A stretch of 64,000 bases of DNA from Actinomycetes bacterium (lineage in GTDB: Bacteria > Actinomycetota > Actinomycetes > Mycobacteriales > Mycobacteriaceae). The stretch covers positions 1 to 64,000 of the forward strand of contig JAEYUQ010000001.1 of assembly GCA_023432405.1 (NCBI GenBank). Direction: 5' to 3'. The number at the start of each line of letters is the position of its first letter. The first letter of the stretch is position 1. A program made the translations under genes and the position numbers. Below the pieces are notes generated by a model. That model saw only the letters and a list, made by a program, of their open reading frames with translations. It ran no database searches and was not told the DNA's origin. Shown in pieces: positions 42,840-51,538 of the stretch.

Positions 42840-44336
42840 ATGGCTGATAGTGTGATGGATTTTGAGGAAGTTTTAGAAAAGTATGACCCAGTCCTAGGGC
42901 TGGAAGTTCATGTGGAGTTGGCAACGAAGTCCAAAATGTTTTCGGCCAGTTCCACGGATTTCGGCGCGGAGCCGAATTCCCATACCGATCCGACCTCTCT
43001 GGGGTTGCCCGGTGCCCTACCTGTGGTGAACAAGCGGGGTGTGGAGTGGGCTATCAAGATTGGCTTGGCGCTCAACTGCACAATTGCGGAATCCTCGAGG
43101 TTTGCGCGGAAGAACTATTTTTATCCGGATCAGCCCAAGAACTACCAGATTTCTCAGTACGATGAGCCGATTGCCTATGACGGGTACCTGAATGTGGTGC
43201 TCGACGATGGTTCTGAGTTCAGAGTCAATATCGAGCGGGCCCACATGGAGGAGGACACCGCCAAACTGACTCACCTAGGTGGCATTGGTGGACGCATTGA
43301 AGGAGCCAAGGCCTCTTTGGTGGATGTCAACCGGGCTGGTATTCCGCTTATCGAAATTGTCACCAAGCCCATTGAAGGTGCTGGCCGGCGTGCCCCTGAG
43401 GTCGCCCGTGCTTATGTGGCAGCCTTGCGGGATTTGGTTCGTGCTCTGGGGGTGTCGGATGCTCGCATGGATCAAGGATCCATGCGCTGTGACGCCAATG
43501 TATCCCTGCGCCCCATCGGCCAGAAGGAATTTGGAACCCGTACCGAGACGAAGAACATCAACTCCACTAGCTCCGTGGAGCAGGCTATCCGCTATGAGAT
43601 GCAGCGTCAGGCCGCGGTGTTGGACGATGGTGGGGAGATTTTCCAAGAAACCCGCCACTATCAGGAACTGGATGGTTCTACCTCCAAGGGGCGTCCGAAG
43701 GAGACCTCCTCGGATTACCGCTACTTTAATGATCCAGACCTGCCTCCGGTGATCGTGCCGCGTGAGTGGGTGGAGGAGATTCGTGCCACGCTTCCGGAGT
43801 TGCCCTGGGTGCGGCGGGCTCGAATTCAGAAAGAGTGGGGTCTCAAAGACGCAGAGATGCGTGATTTGGTGAACATTGGTGCTCTCGACCTCATCATCGA
43901 GACCACGGAGGCAGGAGCTTCTCCTGACGAAGCTCGATCCTGGTGGGTGGCTTATCTATCTCAGAAAGCCAATGAAGCGGGAAGTGAGCTCGGGGATCTT
44001 CCTATTACTCCTGCCCAGGTGGCTCGAGTGATCGAGCTGGTGCGTGAGGGCAAACTCACCACTAAGTTGGGGCGGAAGGCCATCGACGGCGTTTTAGCTG
44101 GCGAGGGTGATGTGGAGGACGTCGTCAAGGCTAGAGGCTTGGAAGTGGTTCGTGATGACGGTGCCATTGAAAAAGCCGTGGATGACGCTTTGGCAGCCAA
44201 TCCAGATATTGTGGAGAAATATCGCGCCGGTAATAAGAAGGTTGTGGGTGCCATTGTGGGAGCGGTGATGAAGGCCACTCGCGGGAAGGCAGATCCTCAG
44301 GCAGTCAATCAACTCATCGCTAAGAAACTGGGTTGA
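42840..44336 (+). CDS. gatB: Asp-tRNA(Asn)/Glu-tRNA(Gln) amidotransferase subunit B
   Basis: GatB binds the misacylated tRNA and performs the ATP-dependent transamidation. From ATG 42840 the product has 498 residues; GTG 42831, overlapping the pfkA stop, would add three. Signatures are GLEVHVELATKSKMFS, LGLPGALPVVN, RKNYFYPDQPKNYQISQ, DVNRAGIPLIEIVTKP and SMRCDANVSLRP. The C-terminal YqeY-like tail ends GKADPQAVNQLIAKKLG. The next gene, a secreted HNH protein, overlaps its stop. Confidence 0.96.
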   Translation: MADSVMDFEEVLEKYDPVLGLEVHVELATKSKMFSASSTDFGAEPNSHTDPTSLGLPGALPVVNKRGVEWAIKIGLALNCTIAESSRFARKNYFYPDQPKNYQISQYDEPIAYDGYLNVVLDDGSEFRVNIERAHMEEDTAKLTHLGGIGGRIEGAKASLVDVNRAGIPLIEIVTKPIEGAGRRAPEVARAYVAALRDLVRALGVSDARMDQGSMRCDANVSLRPIGQKEFGTRTETKNINSTSSVEQAIRYEMQRQAAVLDDGGEIFQETRHYQELDGSTSKGRPKETSSDYRYFNDPDLPPVIVPREWVEEIRATLPELPWVRRARIQKEWGLKDAEMRDLVNIGALDLIIETTEAGASPDEARSWWVAYLSQKANEAGSELGDLPITPAQVARVIELVREGKLTTKLGRKAIDGVLAGEGDVEDVVKARGLEVVRDDGAIEKAVDDALAANPDIVEKYRAGNKKVVGAIVGAVMKATRGKADPQAVNQLIAKKLG

Positions 44337-45022
44337 TTTACCGGCGCGTATTCCCAGTCTGCTGGGCGTTGATTCTCCTTAGCTGCGCGGTGGTCTGGGT
44401 GTCAGGCTGCACGCACAGCGCGCCTGTGGTGACTTCTTTAGAGGTGGGAACTCCTGCCTCTATGGAGGGATACGACAGAGCTGCCTTCGGCCAGGCCTGG
44501 AGTGATGATGTCACCGTTGGCTATGGGCACAACGGCTGTGATACGCGTAATGACATCTTGCGCCGTGACCTTCACGACGTCGTTATTAAAGACGGCACTT
44601 TTGGGTGCAAGGTGGTGGCCGGTACTCTGGATGATCCTTATACCGGACAACAGATACCCTTAAGCAGGTCTGCCATTCAGATAGATCATGTGGTGGCTTT
44701 GGGGGATGCCTGGGAAACTGGGGCGCAGGCGTGGGACGCTCAGAGGCGACGTGATTTTGCCAATGATCCAGACAACTTGTTGGCTGTTGAGGCTGAAGCC
44801 AATAGACAGAAGGGGGCAGCCAATGCCGCTCGGTGGCTTCCCCCAAATCCAGCATTTCACTGTGAGTATGTTCGCAGGCAGATTGCTGTGAAAGATAAGT
44901 ACGGGCTGATTGTCACCGCACGGGAAAAGGAGGCGATGGAATCCGTCCTCTCTCAGTGCGGTGAGACCCCATCACGGGCTCCGGGGGACACGGGTGTGCA
45001 GGCCCCAGGAGTAGATTCCTAG
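44333..45022 (+). CDS. Lipoprotein with DUF1524-type HNH nuclease domain
   Basis: The 229-residue product starts at TTG 44333, overlapping the gatB stop by three bases. The N-terminus is a lipoprotein signal ending in V-S-G-C at about residue 26, so the protein should be anchored outside the membrane or released. The C-terminal half is the HNH domain of the DUF1524/GmrSD-C type, with the metal-binding IDHVVALGDAWETGAQAW and the DPDNLLAVEAEANRQKGA block. Secreted forms of this domain are common in Actinobacteria, probably for degrading extracellular DNA. The tail is Pro/Gly-rich. It converges on ilvD, sharing four bases at the stops. Confidence 0.88.
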   Translation: MIYRRVFPVCWALILLSCAVVWVSGCTHSAPVVTSLEVGTPASMEGYDRAAFGQAWSDDVTVGYGHNGCDTRNDILRRDLHDVVIKDGTFGCKVVAGTLDDPYTGQQIPLSRSAIQIDHVVALGDAWETGAQAWDAQRRRDFANDPDNLLAVEAEANRQKGAANAARWLPPNPAFHCEYVRRQIAVKDKYGLIVTAREKEAMESVLSQCGETPSRAPGDTGVQAPGVDS

Positions 45023-46857
45023 TCCACCTGACGAACAGCGCCCTTATCTGCTGAGGTAGCCAGTTTGGCGTAAGCGCGTAGAGCCTTAGACACCACTCGA
45101 TCACGCTTCGGAGTCCAGGGGTGTTCGCTGGCATTCATGGCCTCTCGACGCCGTGCCAACTCGTCCTCCGCAACGTCTAAGCTCAGCTGGCGCTTATGGA
45201 CGTCGATCGTGATGATGTCACCGTTTTCCACCAACCCGATGAGACCTTCATGAGCAGCCTCCGGGGAGATATGACCTACCGAAAGGCCGGAGGTACCTCC
45301 GGAGAAACGCCCATCGGTGATAAGAGCACACTTCTTGCCCAGACCTGCACCTTTAAGGAAGGAGGTGGGGTGAAGCATCTCCTGCATACCCGGTCCACCT
45401 GAAGGGCCCTCATAGCGGATGACTACAACCTCTCCGGGCTGCACTTCCTTGTTGAGGATCATGGACACAGCGTCTTCTTGACTATCTACCACACGGGCAG
45501 GGCCTGAGAAATGCCAGAGGGATTCATCAATACCGGCAGACTTGATGACGGCACCGTCCTCGGCCAGGTTTCCGCGCAGTATCACTAAGCCACCATCGGC
45601 AGTGTACGCATGGTCAATATCCCGGATGCATCCCTGTTCAGCATCACTATCCAGCTCATCCCAGGTGTTAGAGGCGGAGAACATCTCGGTTGTGCGCACC
45701 CCACCAGGAGCAGCATGGAACAGCGCAATAGCCTCAGGAGTTGCTTTGTCTCCCCGGACATCCCAGTGCTCCAGCCAGGATGCGAGATCAGCGGAATGAA
45801 CAGAGTGAACATCCTCATGAAGCTTTCCAGCGCGCCAGAGTTCACCCAAGATGGCAGGAACACCTCCGGCCCGGTGAACATCCTCGATGTGGTACGTGGA
45901 GTTCGGAGACACCTTGCAGATGCACGGCACACGATGGGATAGTTCCTCAATATCCTGCAAGGTGAAGTCCACCTCAGCCTCCTGGGCAGCTGCCAGAATA
46001 TGCAGAACCGTGTTAGTGGAACCACCCATCGCCATGTCGAGAGCCATCGCATTATCAAAGGCGTGTTTTGTGGCGATGCTCCGCGGGAGAACTGAGGTGT
46101 CCTCCTCCTGGTAGTAGCGCTGTGCCAGGGCAACAATGGTGCGTCCAGCAGTCTCAAATAGCTGTTTGCGAGCAACCTGGGTGGCTAGTGTTGTGCCGTT
46201 GCCAGGCAGGGAAAGCCCAAGAGCCTCGGTGAGGCAGTTCATGGAGTTTGCGGTGAACATACCCGAGCACGAACCACAGGTGGGGCAGGCTAGACGCTCT
46301 ACTTCGCTGAGACCGGCTTCCGGTACTTCTGGATTAGCGGAAGCTGTCATAGCTGTGATGAGATCAGTGGGAGCGTGAGCCACACCATCCACCACCACAG
46401 CCTTTCCTGCTTCCATAGGGCCGCCGGAGACGAAGATCGTGGGGATGTTCAACCTCAGCGCCGCGTTAAGCATCCCAGGAGTGATTTTGTCGCAGTTCGA
46501 GATACACACCAGGGCGTCGGCAGTGTGAGCATTGACCATGTACTCCACGGAGTCCGCAATAATCTCCCGAGAGGGGAGAGAATAGAGCATTCCTCCGTGC
46601 CCCATAGCAATGCCGTCATCCACTGCGATGGTGTTGAATTCCTTAGGCACACCACCAGCGGCGCGTACTGCGTCGGCAACTATGTCACCGACGTCCTTCA
46701 AACCAACATGACCGGGTACAAACTGGGTGTAGGAGTTGGCAATAGCCACAATCGGTTTCCCAAAATCCGAGCTGTCAGTCCCTGTGGCTCTCCAGAGAGC
46801 TCTGGCACCGGCGGCGGTGCGTCCCTCGGTGGTAACGGCGGATCGTAATGGGATCAT
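45019..46857 (-). CDS. ilvD: Dihydroxy-acid dehydratase
   Basis: IlvD dehydrates dihydroxy acids to the 2-keto acids in valine, isoleucine and leucine synthesis. The 612-residue length and the FGKPIVAIANSYTQFVPGHV start place it in the long E. coli-like class. Cluster cysteines are in ISNCDKITPGM and CPTCGSCSGMFTANSMNC. The C-terminal swivel domain contains RYEGPSGGPGMQEML and DGRFSGGTSG. It is the last gene of a minus-strand operon, mscCG, PH-domain gene, ilvD, and overlaps the preceding stop by four bases (ATGA). Confidence 0.96.
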   Translation of the reverse strand: MIPLRSAVTTEGRTAAGARALWRATGTDSSDFGKPIVAIANSYTQFVPGHVGLKDVGDIVADAVRAAGGVPKEFNTIAVDDGIAMGHGGMLYSLPSREIIADSVEYMVNAHTADALVCISNCDKITPGMLNAALRLNIPTIFVSGGPMEAGKAVVVDGVAHAPTDLITAMTASANPEVPEAGLSEVERLACPTCGSCSGMFTANSMNCLTEALGLSLPGNGTTLATQVARKQLFETAGRTIVALAQRYYQEEDTSVLPRSIATKHAFDNAMALDMAMGGSTNTVLHILAAAQEAEVDFTLQDIEELSHRVPCICKVSPNSTYHIEDVHRAGGVPAILGELWRAGKLHEDVHSVHSADLASWLEHWDVRGDKATPEAIALFHAAPGGVRTTEMFSASNTWDELDSDAEQGCIRDIDHAYTADGGLVILRGNLAEDGAVIKSAGIDESLWHFSGPARVVDSQEDAVSMILNKEVQPGEVVVIRYEGPSGGPGMQEMLHPTSFLKGAGLGKKCALITDGRFSGGTSGLSVGHISPEAAHEGLIGLVENGDIITIDVHKRQLSLDVAEDELARRREAMNASEHPWTPKRDRVVSKALRAYAKLATSADKGAVRQVD

Positions 46858-47354
46858 GAGTTTTCTCCCTCATCTTCCTTGACTGCCTGTTTGTGGGTTT
46901 GGTAGGCACGATATTCTTCTTCCGAAAGCATGATACGTCTACCGTCTCGCTCTATGAGAACAACCTTCTCATTTGCGGCCTCCTGCCCGGCAGTCAGCGC
47001 GTCAGGAATACGCCCGTGCGATGCTTGGGATAGCTGTGGAAGGGAGTTAAAACTCACACCAGGCATTGGGTGCAGCTGTGCATCAGAGGTTTTCAGGAGA
47101 GTCCGTGCTCCCTTAAAGGAGATGCCTTGCACAGTATCCCAGGGCACAGTAATAGCTGGACGAAGGGTGTAGTGAAGCGTGATCCCTGATTCGCTCACCT
47201 CTGTGCGTGAACGCAGAGTCCAGGCAACGAGTGCCAGTGGAATGAGGAATGCAAGGTAGAGGTACACGGGCCCTGATCCCACTGCAAGAAGGATAACCAG
47301 GGCAATAACTACCGCACTGAGGAGATTGGTCTTAGGGGGCGCAAAAACCGTCAT
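46854..47354 (-). CDS. PH-domain membrane protein, CFP6-like
   Basis: The 166-residue protein has two closely spaced hydrophobic segments near the N-terminus (LLSAVVIALVILLAVGSGPVYLYLAFLIPLALVAW, in outline). A bacterial PH-like domain follows (TLHYTLRPAITVPWDTVQGISFKG in outline). It matches the layout of low-molecular-weight antigen 6 (CFP6) of mycobacteria, which also lies next to ilvB. Its role is unknown. It is sandwiched between mscCG (6 bases) and ilvD (4-base overlap). Confidence 0.82.
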   Translation of the reverse strand: MTVFAPPKTNLLSAVVIALVILLAVGSGPVYLYLAFLIPLALVAWTLRSRTEVSESGITLHYTLRPAITVPWDTVQGISFKGARTLLKTSDAQLHPMPGVSFNSLPQLSQASHGRIPDALTAGQEAANEKVVLIERDGRRIMLSEEEYRAYQTHKQAVKEDEGENS

Positions 47355-47360
47355 GGTTGG

Positions 47361-48848
47361 CTACTTTACTTGGTTTGAGGAGGCTGTCTGGCGGGACGTG
47401 GAATTATCTCTCGTAGAGCTGGCCGAAGAAGTGGCTGTGGGGCTATCTGAGGTTTCCGTCACCGAGGAAGTGGCAGTGGACTGATTCCAGTTTTCTAAAA
47501 TGCTGCGGGGATCTGGAATAGCTCCTGTGGGTTTTGGCTCTTCAGAAGCCTTATTGCTGAGGGTGGAATCCGAGGCGTCGTCTGCTTGATTTTCCGTTGG
47601 GGTGGAGGAAGTAGACGCTGACGTGCTCAGGGCGGTGTTAGAGCTTTCCGTTTGGCGAGGGGTAGGAGAAGGCTTAGCTGTACGCGAGGTTGAAGAATAC
47701 CGGGCTGGTGACAGCCACCCGTCGGGTACGTCGCTGTCGGGGCCGGTTTGTACTGTGAGAACTTGCAAAACCAAGATAAGGACAATTGCCAGAAAGAGTA
47801 GACTTGTCGATACCCGTATGCGTCCGTGGAGAGAGAGGATATTGCGGAGTTTGTCGTTGTACTGCGTGTGAGGAAGCTCTACACTCTTTTCCTCCGCGGC
47901 TGGGTCCACACGTTGAGGTTGCTCAATGGTATCTGATTTATCAGATGGTGCTGGAGTCTCCGTTTTAATCTGAGTGCTGCTGTTCATCTCCCCGGAGGTA
48001 GTGGTGGCTGAACCGTATTCGCTCCAGAATTCATCGAGAATCGCTACCCTAATGGCACGTTCCACAAGCCATTGGGAGCCTGGATTCACCTGAACCATGA
48101 TGCGCATTTCCATCATCCACGGCATACCCACGGTGGTGGGAGGAGTGACATCAGTGGCTGGTTGAACAACGAGATCATCCAACAAGGCGGGGGCGACGTC
48201 GTCTCGGCGAAGAGCACGTTGCGCAGCGGCATGAGTGCGGTCGATGGCCTCCTGCACATTTTTGGAGCTCAGCAGGGGAATTGGCATTTCCACCACAGCG
48301 GCAGACCAAGCATTAGAGGAGTTGATACACACCTTTGCCGTGGAGTTAGGGATGATAACCGTTTCCTCAGCCATCGTGCGGATACGTGTGGCACGCATGG
48401 TGACTTTGATAACGGTTCCTTCCACTGTTACTCCGCCGCCTTCAAAGCGAACCCAATCACCTACGCCAAACTGGCGCTCACTGAGGATGAAGAAACCAGC
48501 GAGGAAATCCGCGATGATTGACTGCGCTCCAAAACCGACGGCGGCAGAAACCACGGTTGCTGGTATGGCGGCTCCGGCTAGAGAAAAACCAATGGCTTCG
48601 AGGAGGAGAACCAGGAGCACGAAATACGCCACAATCTGTACCACGTAGATAACAGCACCCGCGATAGCTAATTGGGCTTTGGTGTGGTCAGGGTCCTCAC
48701 TGTTGCGCTCAAGGTTTCGCGTAATCAGGTAGTGGATATAGCGCCCAATTCGGGGAACCAGGAGGGCTATGACCAGGATCAGAAGAATCTTGAGCCCGGA
48801 TTCCGCAAACCACGTCCAGGCTTGCTGGAGAAGATAACGCAGGAGCAT
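47361..48848 (-). CDS. mscCG: MscCG-type mechanosensitive channel
   Basis: The 495-residue protein is a small-conductance mechanosensitive channel with a C-terminal extension. Three N-terminal membrane helices end in the pore helix SAAVGFGAQSIIADFLAGFFILSE (in outline), followed by the MscS beta domain (GVGDWVRFEG, then VTMRATRIRTMAEETVIIPN). A fourth membrane helix near residues 345-365 leads to a Ser/Thr-rich extracytoplasmic tail of about 120 residues. In C. glutamicum the homologue (NCgl1221), next to ilvBNC, is the main glutamate exporter; both the four-helix layout and the neighbourhood match. Whether it exports glutamate here is inference. Confidence 0.88.
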   Translation of the reverse strand: MLLRYLLQQAWTWFAESGLKILLILVIALLVPRIGRYIHYLITRNLERNSEDPDHTKAQLAIAGAVIYVVQIVAYFVLLVLLLEAIGFSLAGAAIPATVVSAAVGFGAQSIIADFLAGFFILSERQFGVGDWVRFEGGGVTVEGTVIKVTMRATRIRTMAEETVIIPNSTAKVCINSSNAWSAAVVEMPIPLLSSKNVQEAIDRTHAAAQRALRRDDVAPALLDDLVVQPATDVTPPTTVGMPWMMEMRIMVQVNPGSQWLVERAIRVAILDEFWSEYGSATTTSGEMNSSTQIKTETPAPSDKSDTIEQPQRVDPAAEEKSVELPHTQYNDKLRNILSLHGRIRVSTSLLFLAIVLILVLQVLTVQTGPDSDVPDGWLSPARYSSTSRTAKPSPTPRQTESSNTALSTSASTSSTPTENQADDASDSTLSNKASEEPKPTGAIPDPRSILENWNQSTATSSVTETSDSPTATSSASSTRDNSTSRQTASSNQVK

Positions 48849-48936
48849 AGTTCCCTATGGTAGCCAGGGGGTAGATGGGGGACAGTCCAGCGGTGCGAAT
48901 TGAGCAATCTTAGGGCAGCGTGTTAGGTTCTTAGCC

Positions 48937-48987
48937 ATGATCGAATTTCGACTTGTACTTCGAGTAACCGGGCGGCATCAGCCATAA
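48937..48987 (+). CDS. ilvL: ilvB leader peptide
   Basis: A 16-codon frame encodes MIEFRLVLRVTGRHQP, containing one Ile, two Leu and two Val, the end products controlled by the pathway. It lies about 130 bases before ilvB, and a terminator follows. The C. glutamicum ilvBNC leader has the same plan. The first Val codon is at 48955. Ribosome stalling on scarce valyl- or leucyl-tRNA would free the downstream RNA segment 48967-48973 (ACCGGGC), the proposed antiterminator arm. Confidence 0.75.
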   Translation: MIEFRLVLRVTGRHQP

Positions 48988-49011
48988 CGGTCTCTATGTA
49001 CTGCCGAATTC

Positions 49012-49052
49012 GCCCCGGGTATCATCACAGGATGAAGAGACCGGGGCTTTTT
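49012..49052 (+). terminator. Attenuator terminator upstream of ilvB
   Basis: GCCCCGG (49012-49018) pairs with CCGGGGC (49041-49047), loop of 22 bases, followed by TTTTT. The 5' arm can instead pair with ACCGGGC at 48967-48973 inside the leader-peptide gene, giving mutually exclusive terminator and antiterminator folds. Confidence 0.78.
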
Positions 49053-49113
49053 CATTTTGGCACCAAAGTTGAGATGACAATCTCGAGTACATCACTATCG
49101 ATAAGGAGATATT

Positions 49114-50895
49114 GTGGCAGCCACAGCATCGCCAAACCATAAAACGGAGAAGATGACCGGCGCGGCCGCGATTGTACGTTCGCTCGAAGAGCTGGGTATA
49201 GATCTTGTGTTTGGTCTTCCGGGGGGAGCCATTCTTCCCCTGTATGACCCGCTCTATCAGTCCAAGAAGATACGTCATGTGTTGGTGCGCCATGAGCAGG
49301 CTGCGGGGCACGCCGCTGAGGGTTACGCCTTAGCCACCGGAAAAGTGGGTGTGTGCATAGCAACGTCCGGCCCGGGGGCCACCAACCTTGTGACGCCTAT
49401 CGCCGACGCCATGCTGGATTCCGTTCCTCTCATTGCCATTACTGGTCAGGTGGGGCGCAGCGTCATCGGTACTGACGCCTTCCAGGAGGCCGATATTCGC
49501 GGTGTTACATTGCCTGTCACCAAGCACAATGTTCTGATTACGGATGTCAATGACATTCCGCGAGCTCTTGCTGAGGCATATCACGTGGCTACCACCGGCC
49601 GTCCAGGCCCTGTGTTGGTGGACTTCCCCAAGGATATGCAGAACGCTGAATGTGATTTCTCCTGGCCTCCCGCCTATGACTTGCCCGGGTATAAGCCTGT
49701 GACCAAACCGCATAATCGCCAAATTAAGGCCGCAGTGCAGGCTATTGCCGAGGCTAAGCGTCCCGTGATCTTAGCTGGCGGAGGAATTATTAAGGCCAAT
49801 GCCAGCAAGGAGCTTCGGGAATTTGCGCATATCACCGGAATTCCTGTTACCACCACCTTGATGGCACTGGGAACTATGCCTCACGATGACGACTTGTACC
49901 TCGGAATGCCTGGTATGCACGGTTGCGTCTCTGCCGTTGCGGCTCTCCAACGCAGTGATCTTGTCATTGCTCTGGGGGCTCGTTTCGATGACCGTGTGAC
50001 TGGCAGGGTGGATAGCTTCGCGCCGGATGCGAAAACCATCCATGCGGATGTGGATCCTGCTGAGATTGGAAAAATTCGCAGTGTCGATATTCCCATCGTG
50101 GGGGATGCTAAGCGTGTTCTGGAGGGTTTTCTCAAGGGGTGGGAGAAGCTCGCGTCTCGGGAACCGAAGCCGGACTTTTCATCCTGGAATTCCTATCTCA
50201 CTGGGTTGAAGGAGCGCTATCCGCTGAGCTATGAGGAGCCTTCAGACGGTCTCATGTCTCCCCAATATGTGTTGGAGACTCTCACGGATACCCTAGGCCC
50301 AGACGTTATCTACACCAGCGGTGTGGGTCAGCATCAGATGTGGGCTGCTCAGTTCCTTAAGCTGGATAATCCGCGCAGCTTCATTAATTCTGGCGGTTTG
50401 GGCACTATGGGTTTTGCCGTGCCGACGGCCCTCGGGGCACAAGCTGGTTGTCCGGACAAGGAAGTCTGGGCCATTGATGGTGATGGTAGTTTCCAGATGA
50501 CCAATCAGGAGATTACTACCTGCACGCTAGAAGGGTTCCCCATCAAGGTTCTCCTGTTGAACAACGGAAATCTGGGCATGGTGCGACAGTGGCAGACACT
50601 GTTTTATGAAAAGCGGTACTCCAACACCAATTTGCACCCGAAGGGGGAGTACATCCCCGACTTTGTCAAGTTGGCTGAGGCGATGGGCGCGGAGGCTATT
50701 CGTGTGACACGCCGTGAGGAGGTTGTTCCGGCCATTGAGAAGGCCAGAGAAATCACTGACCGTCCGGTTGTTATTGAATGCATTGTCAGCGAAGACGCTC
50801 AGGTGTGGCCGATGATTGCAGCCGGTGAGTCCAACTCTGATATTCAGTACGCATTGGGTGTGCGTCCGGATTTCACGGATCCCGAGGAGGTTTAA
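49114..50895 (+). CDS. ilvB: Acetolactate synthase large subunit
   Basis: IlvB condenses pyruvate units, or pyruvate with 2-ketobutyrate, using thiamine diphosphate and FAD. The 593-residue protein starts at GTG 49114 after AAGGAGA. The catalytic Glu is in VRHEQAAGHAAEGYA. The ThDP-binding motif is DGDGSFQMTNQE ... LLNNGNLGMVRQWQTLFY. The FAD-domain GARFDDRVTGR block is present. It is transcribed with ilvN and ilvC and is preceded by the leader peptide and attenuator. Confidence 0.97.
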   Translation: MAATASPNHKTEKMTGAAAIVRSLEELGIDLVFGLPGGAILPLYDPLYQSKKIRHVLVRHEQAAGHAAEGYALATGKVGVCIATSGPGATNLVTPIADAMLDSVPLIAITGQVGRSVIGTDAFQEADIRGVTLPVTKHNVLITDVNDIPRALAEAYHVATTGRPGPVLVDFPKDMQNAECDFSWPPAYDLPGYKPVTKPHNRQIKAAVQAIAEAKRPVILAGGGIIKANASKELREFAHITGIPVTTTLMALGTMPHDDDLYLGMPGMHGCVSAVAALQRSDLVIALGARFDDRVTGRVDSFAPDAKTIHADVDPAEIGKIRSVDIPIVGDAKRVLEGFLKGWEKLASREPKPDFSSWNSYLTGLKERYPLSYEEPSDGLMSPQYVLETLTDTLGPDVIYTSGVGQHQMWAAQFLKLDNPRSFINSGGLGTMGFAVPTALGAQAGCPDKEVWAIDGDGSFQMTNQEITTCTLEGFPIKVLLLNNGNLGMVRQWQTLFYEKRYSNTNLHPKGEYIPDFVKLAEAMGAEAIRVTRREEVVPAIEKAREITDRPVVIECIVSEDAQVWPMIAAGESNSDIQYALGVRPDFTDPEEV

Positions 50896-50899
50896 GACC

Positions 50900-51442
50900 A
50901 TGACAGAGACGGAAGATTTGACGAAGCGCCATATCCTCAGCGTGTTGGTGCGCGATGAGGACGGTGTCATTTCTCGAGTGGCGGCATTGTTTACCCGTCG
51001 CGCTTTCTCTTTGAATTCGATTGTGTCTGCCAAGACCTCAGAGCCTGGTGTTGCCAGGCTAACGCTGACAGTGTTTGGGGACGCCGTGCAGGTTGAGCAG
51101 ATTATGAAGCAGCTCAACAAGCTCATTCCAGTACTTAAGGTTGTGGAGCTGGATGAACAGACTTCCATTGAGCGTTCGCTGATGATCGTGAAGGTCAATG
51201 CGGCCAAGGAGAACCGGAATCAGATTTTGGATGCCGTTAATACCTTCCGGGCGCGCGTGGTGGATATGTCTCCTGAATCCATGATTATTGAGGCTACGGG
51301 GTCTTCCTCCAAGCTCAAGGCTCTCCTGGAAGTGTTGGAGCCCTTTGGTATTCGGGAGCTTTTGCGGTCTGGCCCCGTGGCCATGACTCGAGGCACCAAG
51401 ACAATGGCTCCTTCCAAAGTTCTCAACGGAAAGCTAGCCTAA
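50900..51442 (+). CDS. ilvN: Acetolactate synthase regulatory subunit
   Basis: IlvN activates IlvB and confers feedback inhibition by valine. From ATG 50900 the product has 180 residues. The N-terminal ACT domain (ILSVLVRDEDGVISRVAALF) is followed by a second, degenerate ACT-like domain. The residues for valine binding lie in the first domain. It begins four bases after the ilvB stop. A longer frame from 50816 overlaps ilvB and is not needed. Confidence 0.96.
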   Translation: MTETEDLTKRHILSVLVRDEDGVISRVAALFTRRAFSLNSIVSAKTSEPGVARLTLTVFGDAVQVEQIMKQLNKLIPVLKVVELDEQTSIERSLMIVKVNAAKENRNQILDAVNTFRARVVDMSPESMIIEATGSSSKLKALLEVLEPFGIRELLRSGPVAMTRGTKTMAPSKVLNGKLA

Positions 51443-51538
51443 TCCCGTAGAGCGGAATTCTAATTCCCAAAATATGGACACTGCGGACTAGAGTAGGACG
51501 CGGTGTTTTTACCCCATGTTCCTAAGAAAGGTATTTTC

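Noticed and set aside
41803..44336. pfkA between gatA and gatB as an unusual insertion
   Set aside because: This order is standard across Mycobacteriales and is not a novelty.
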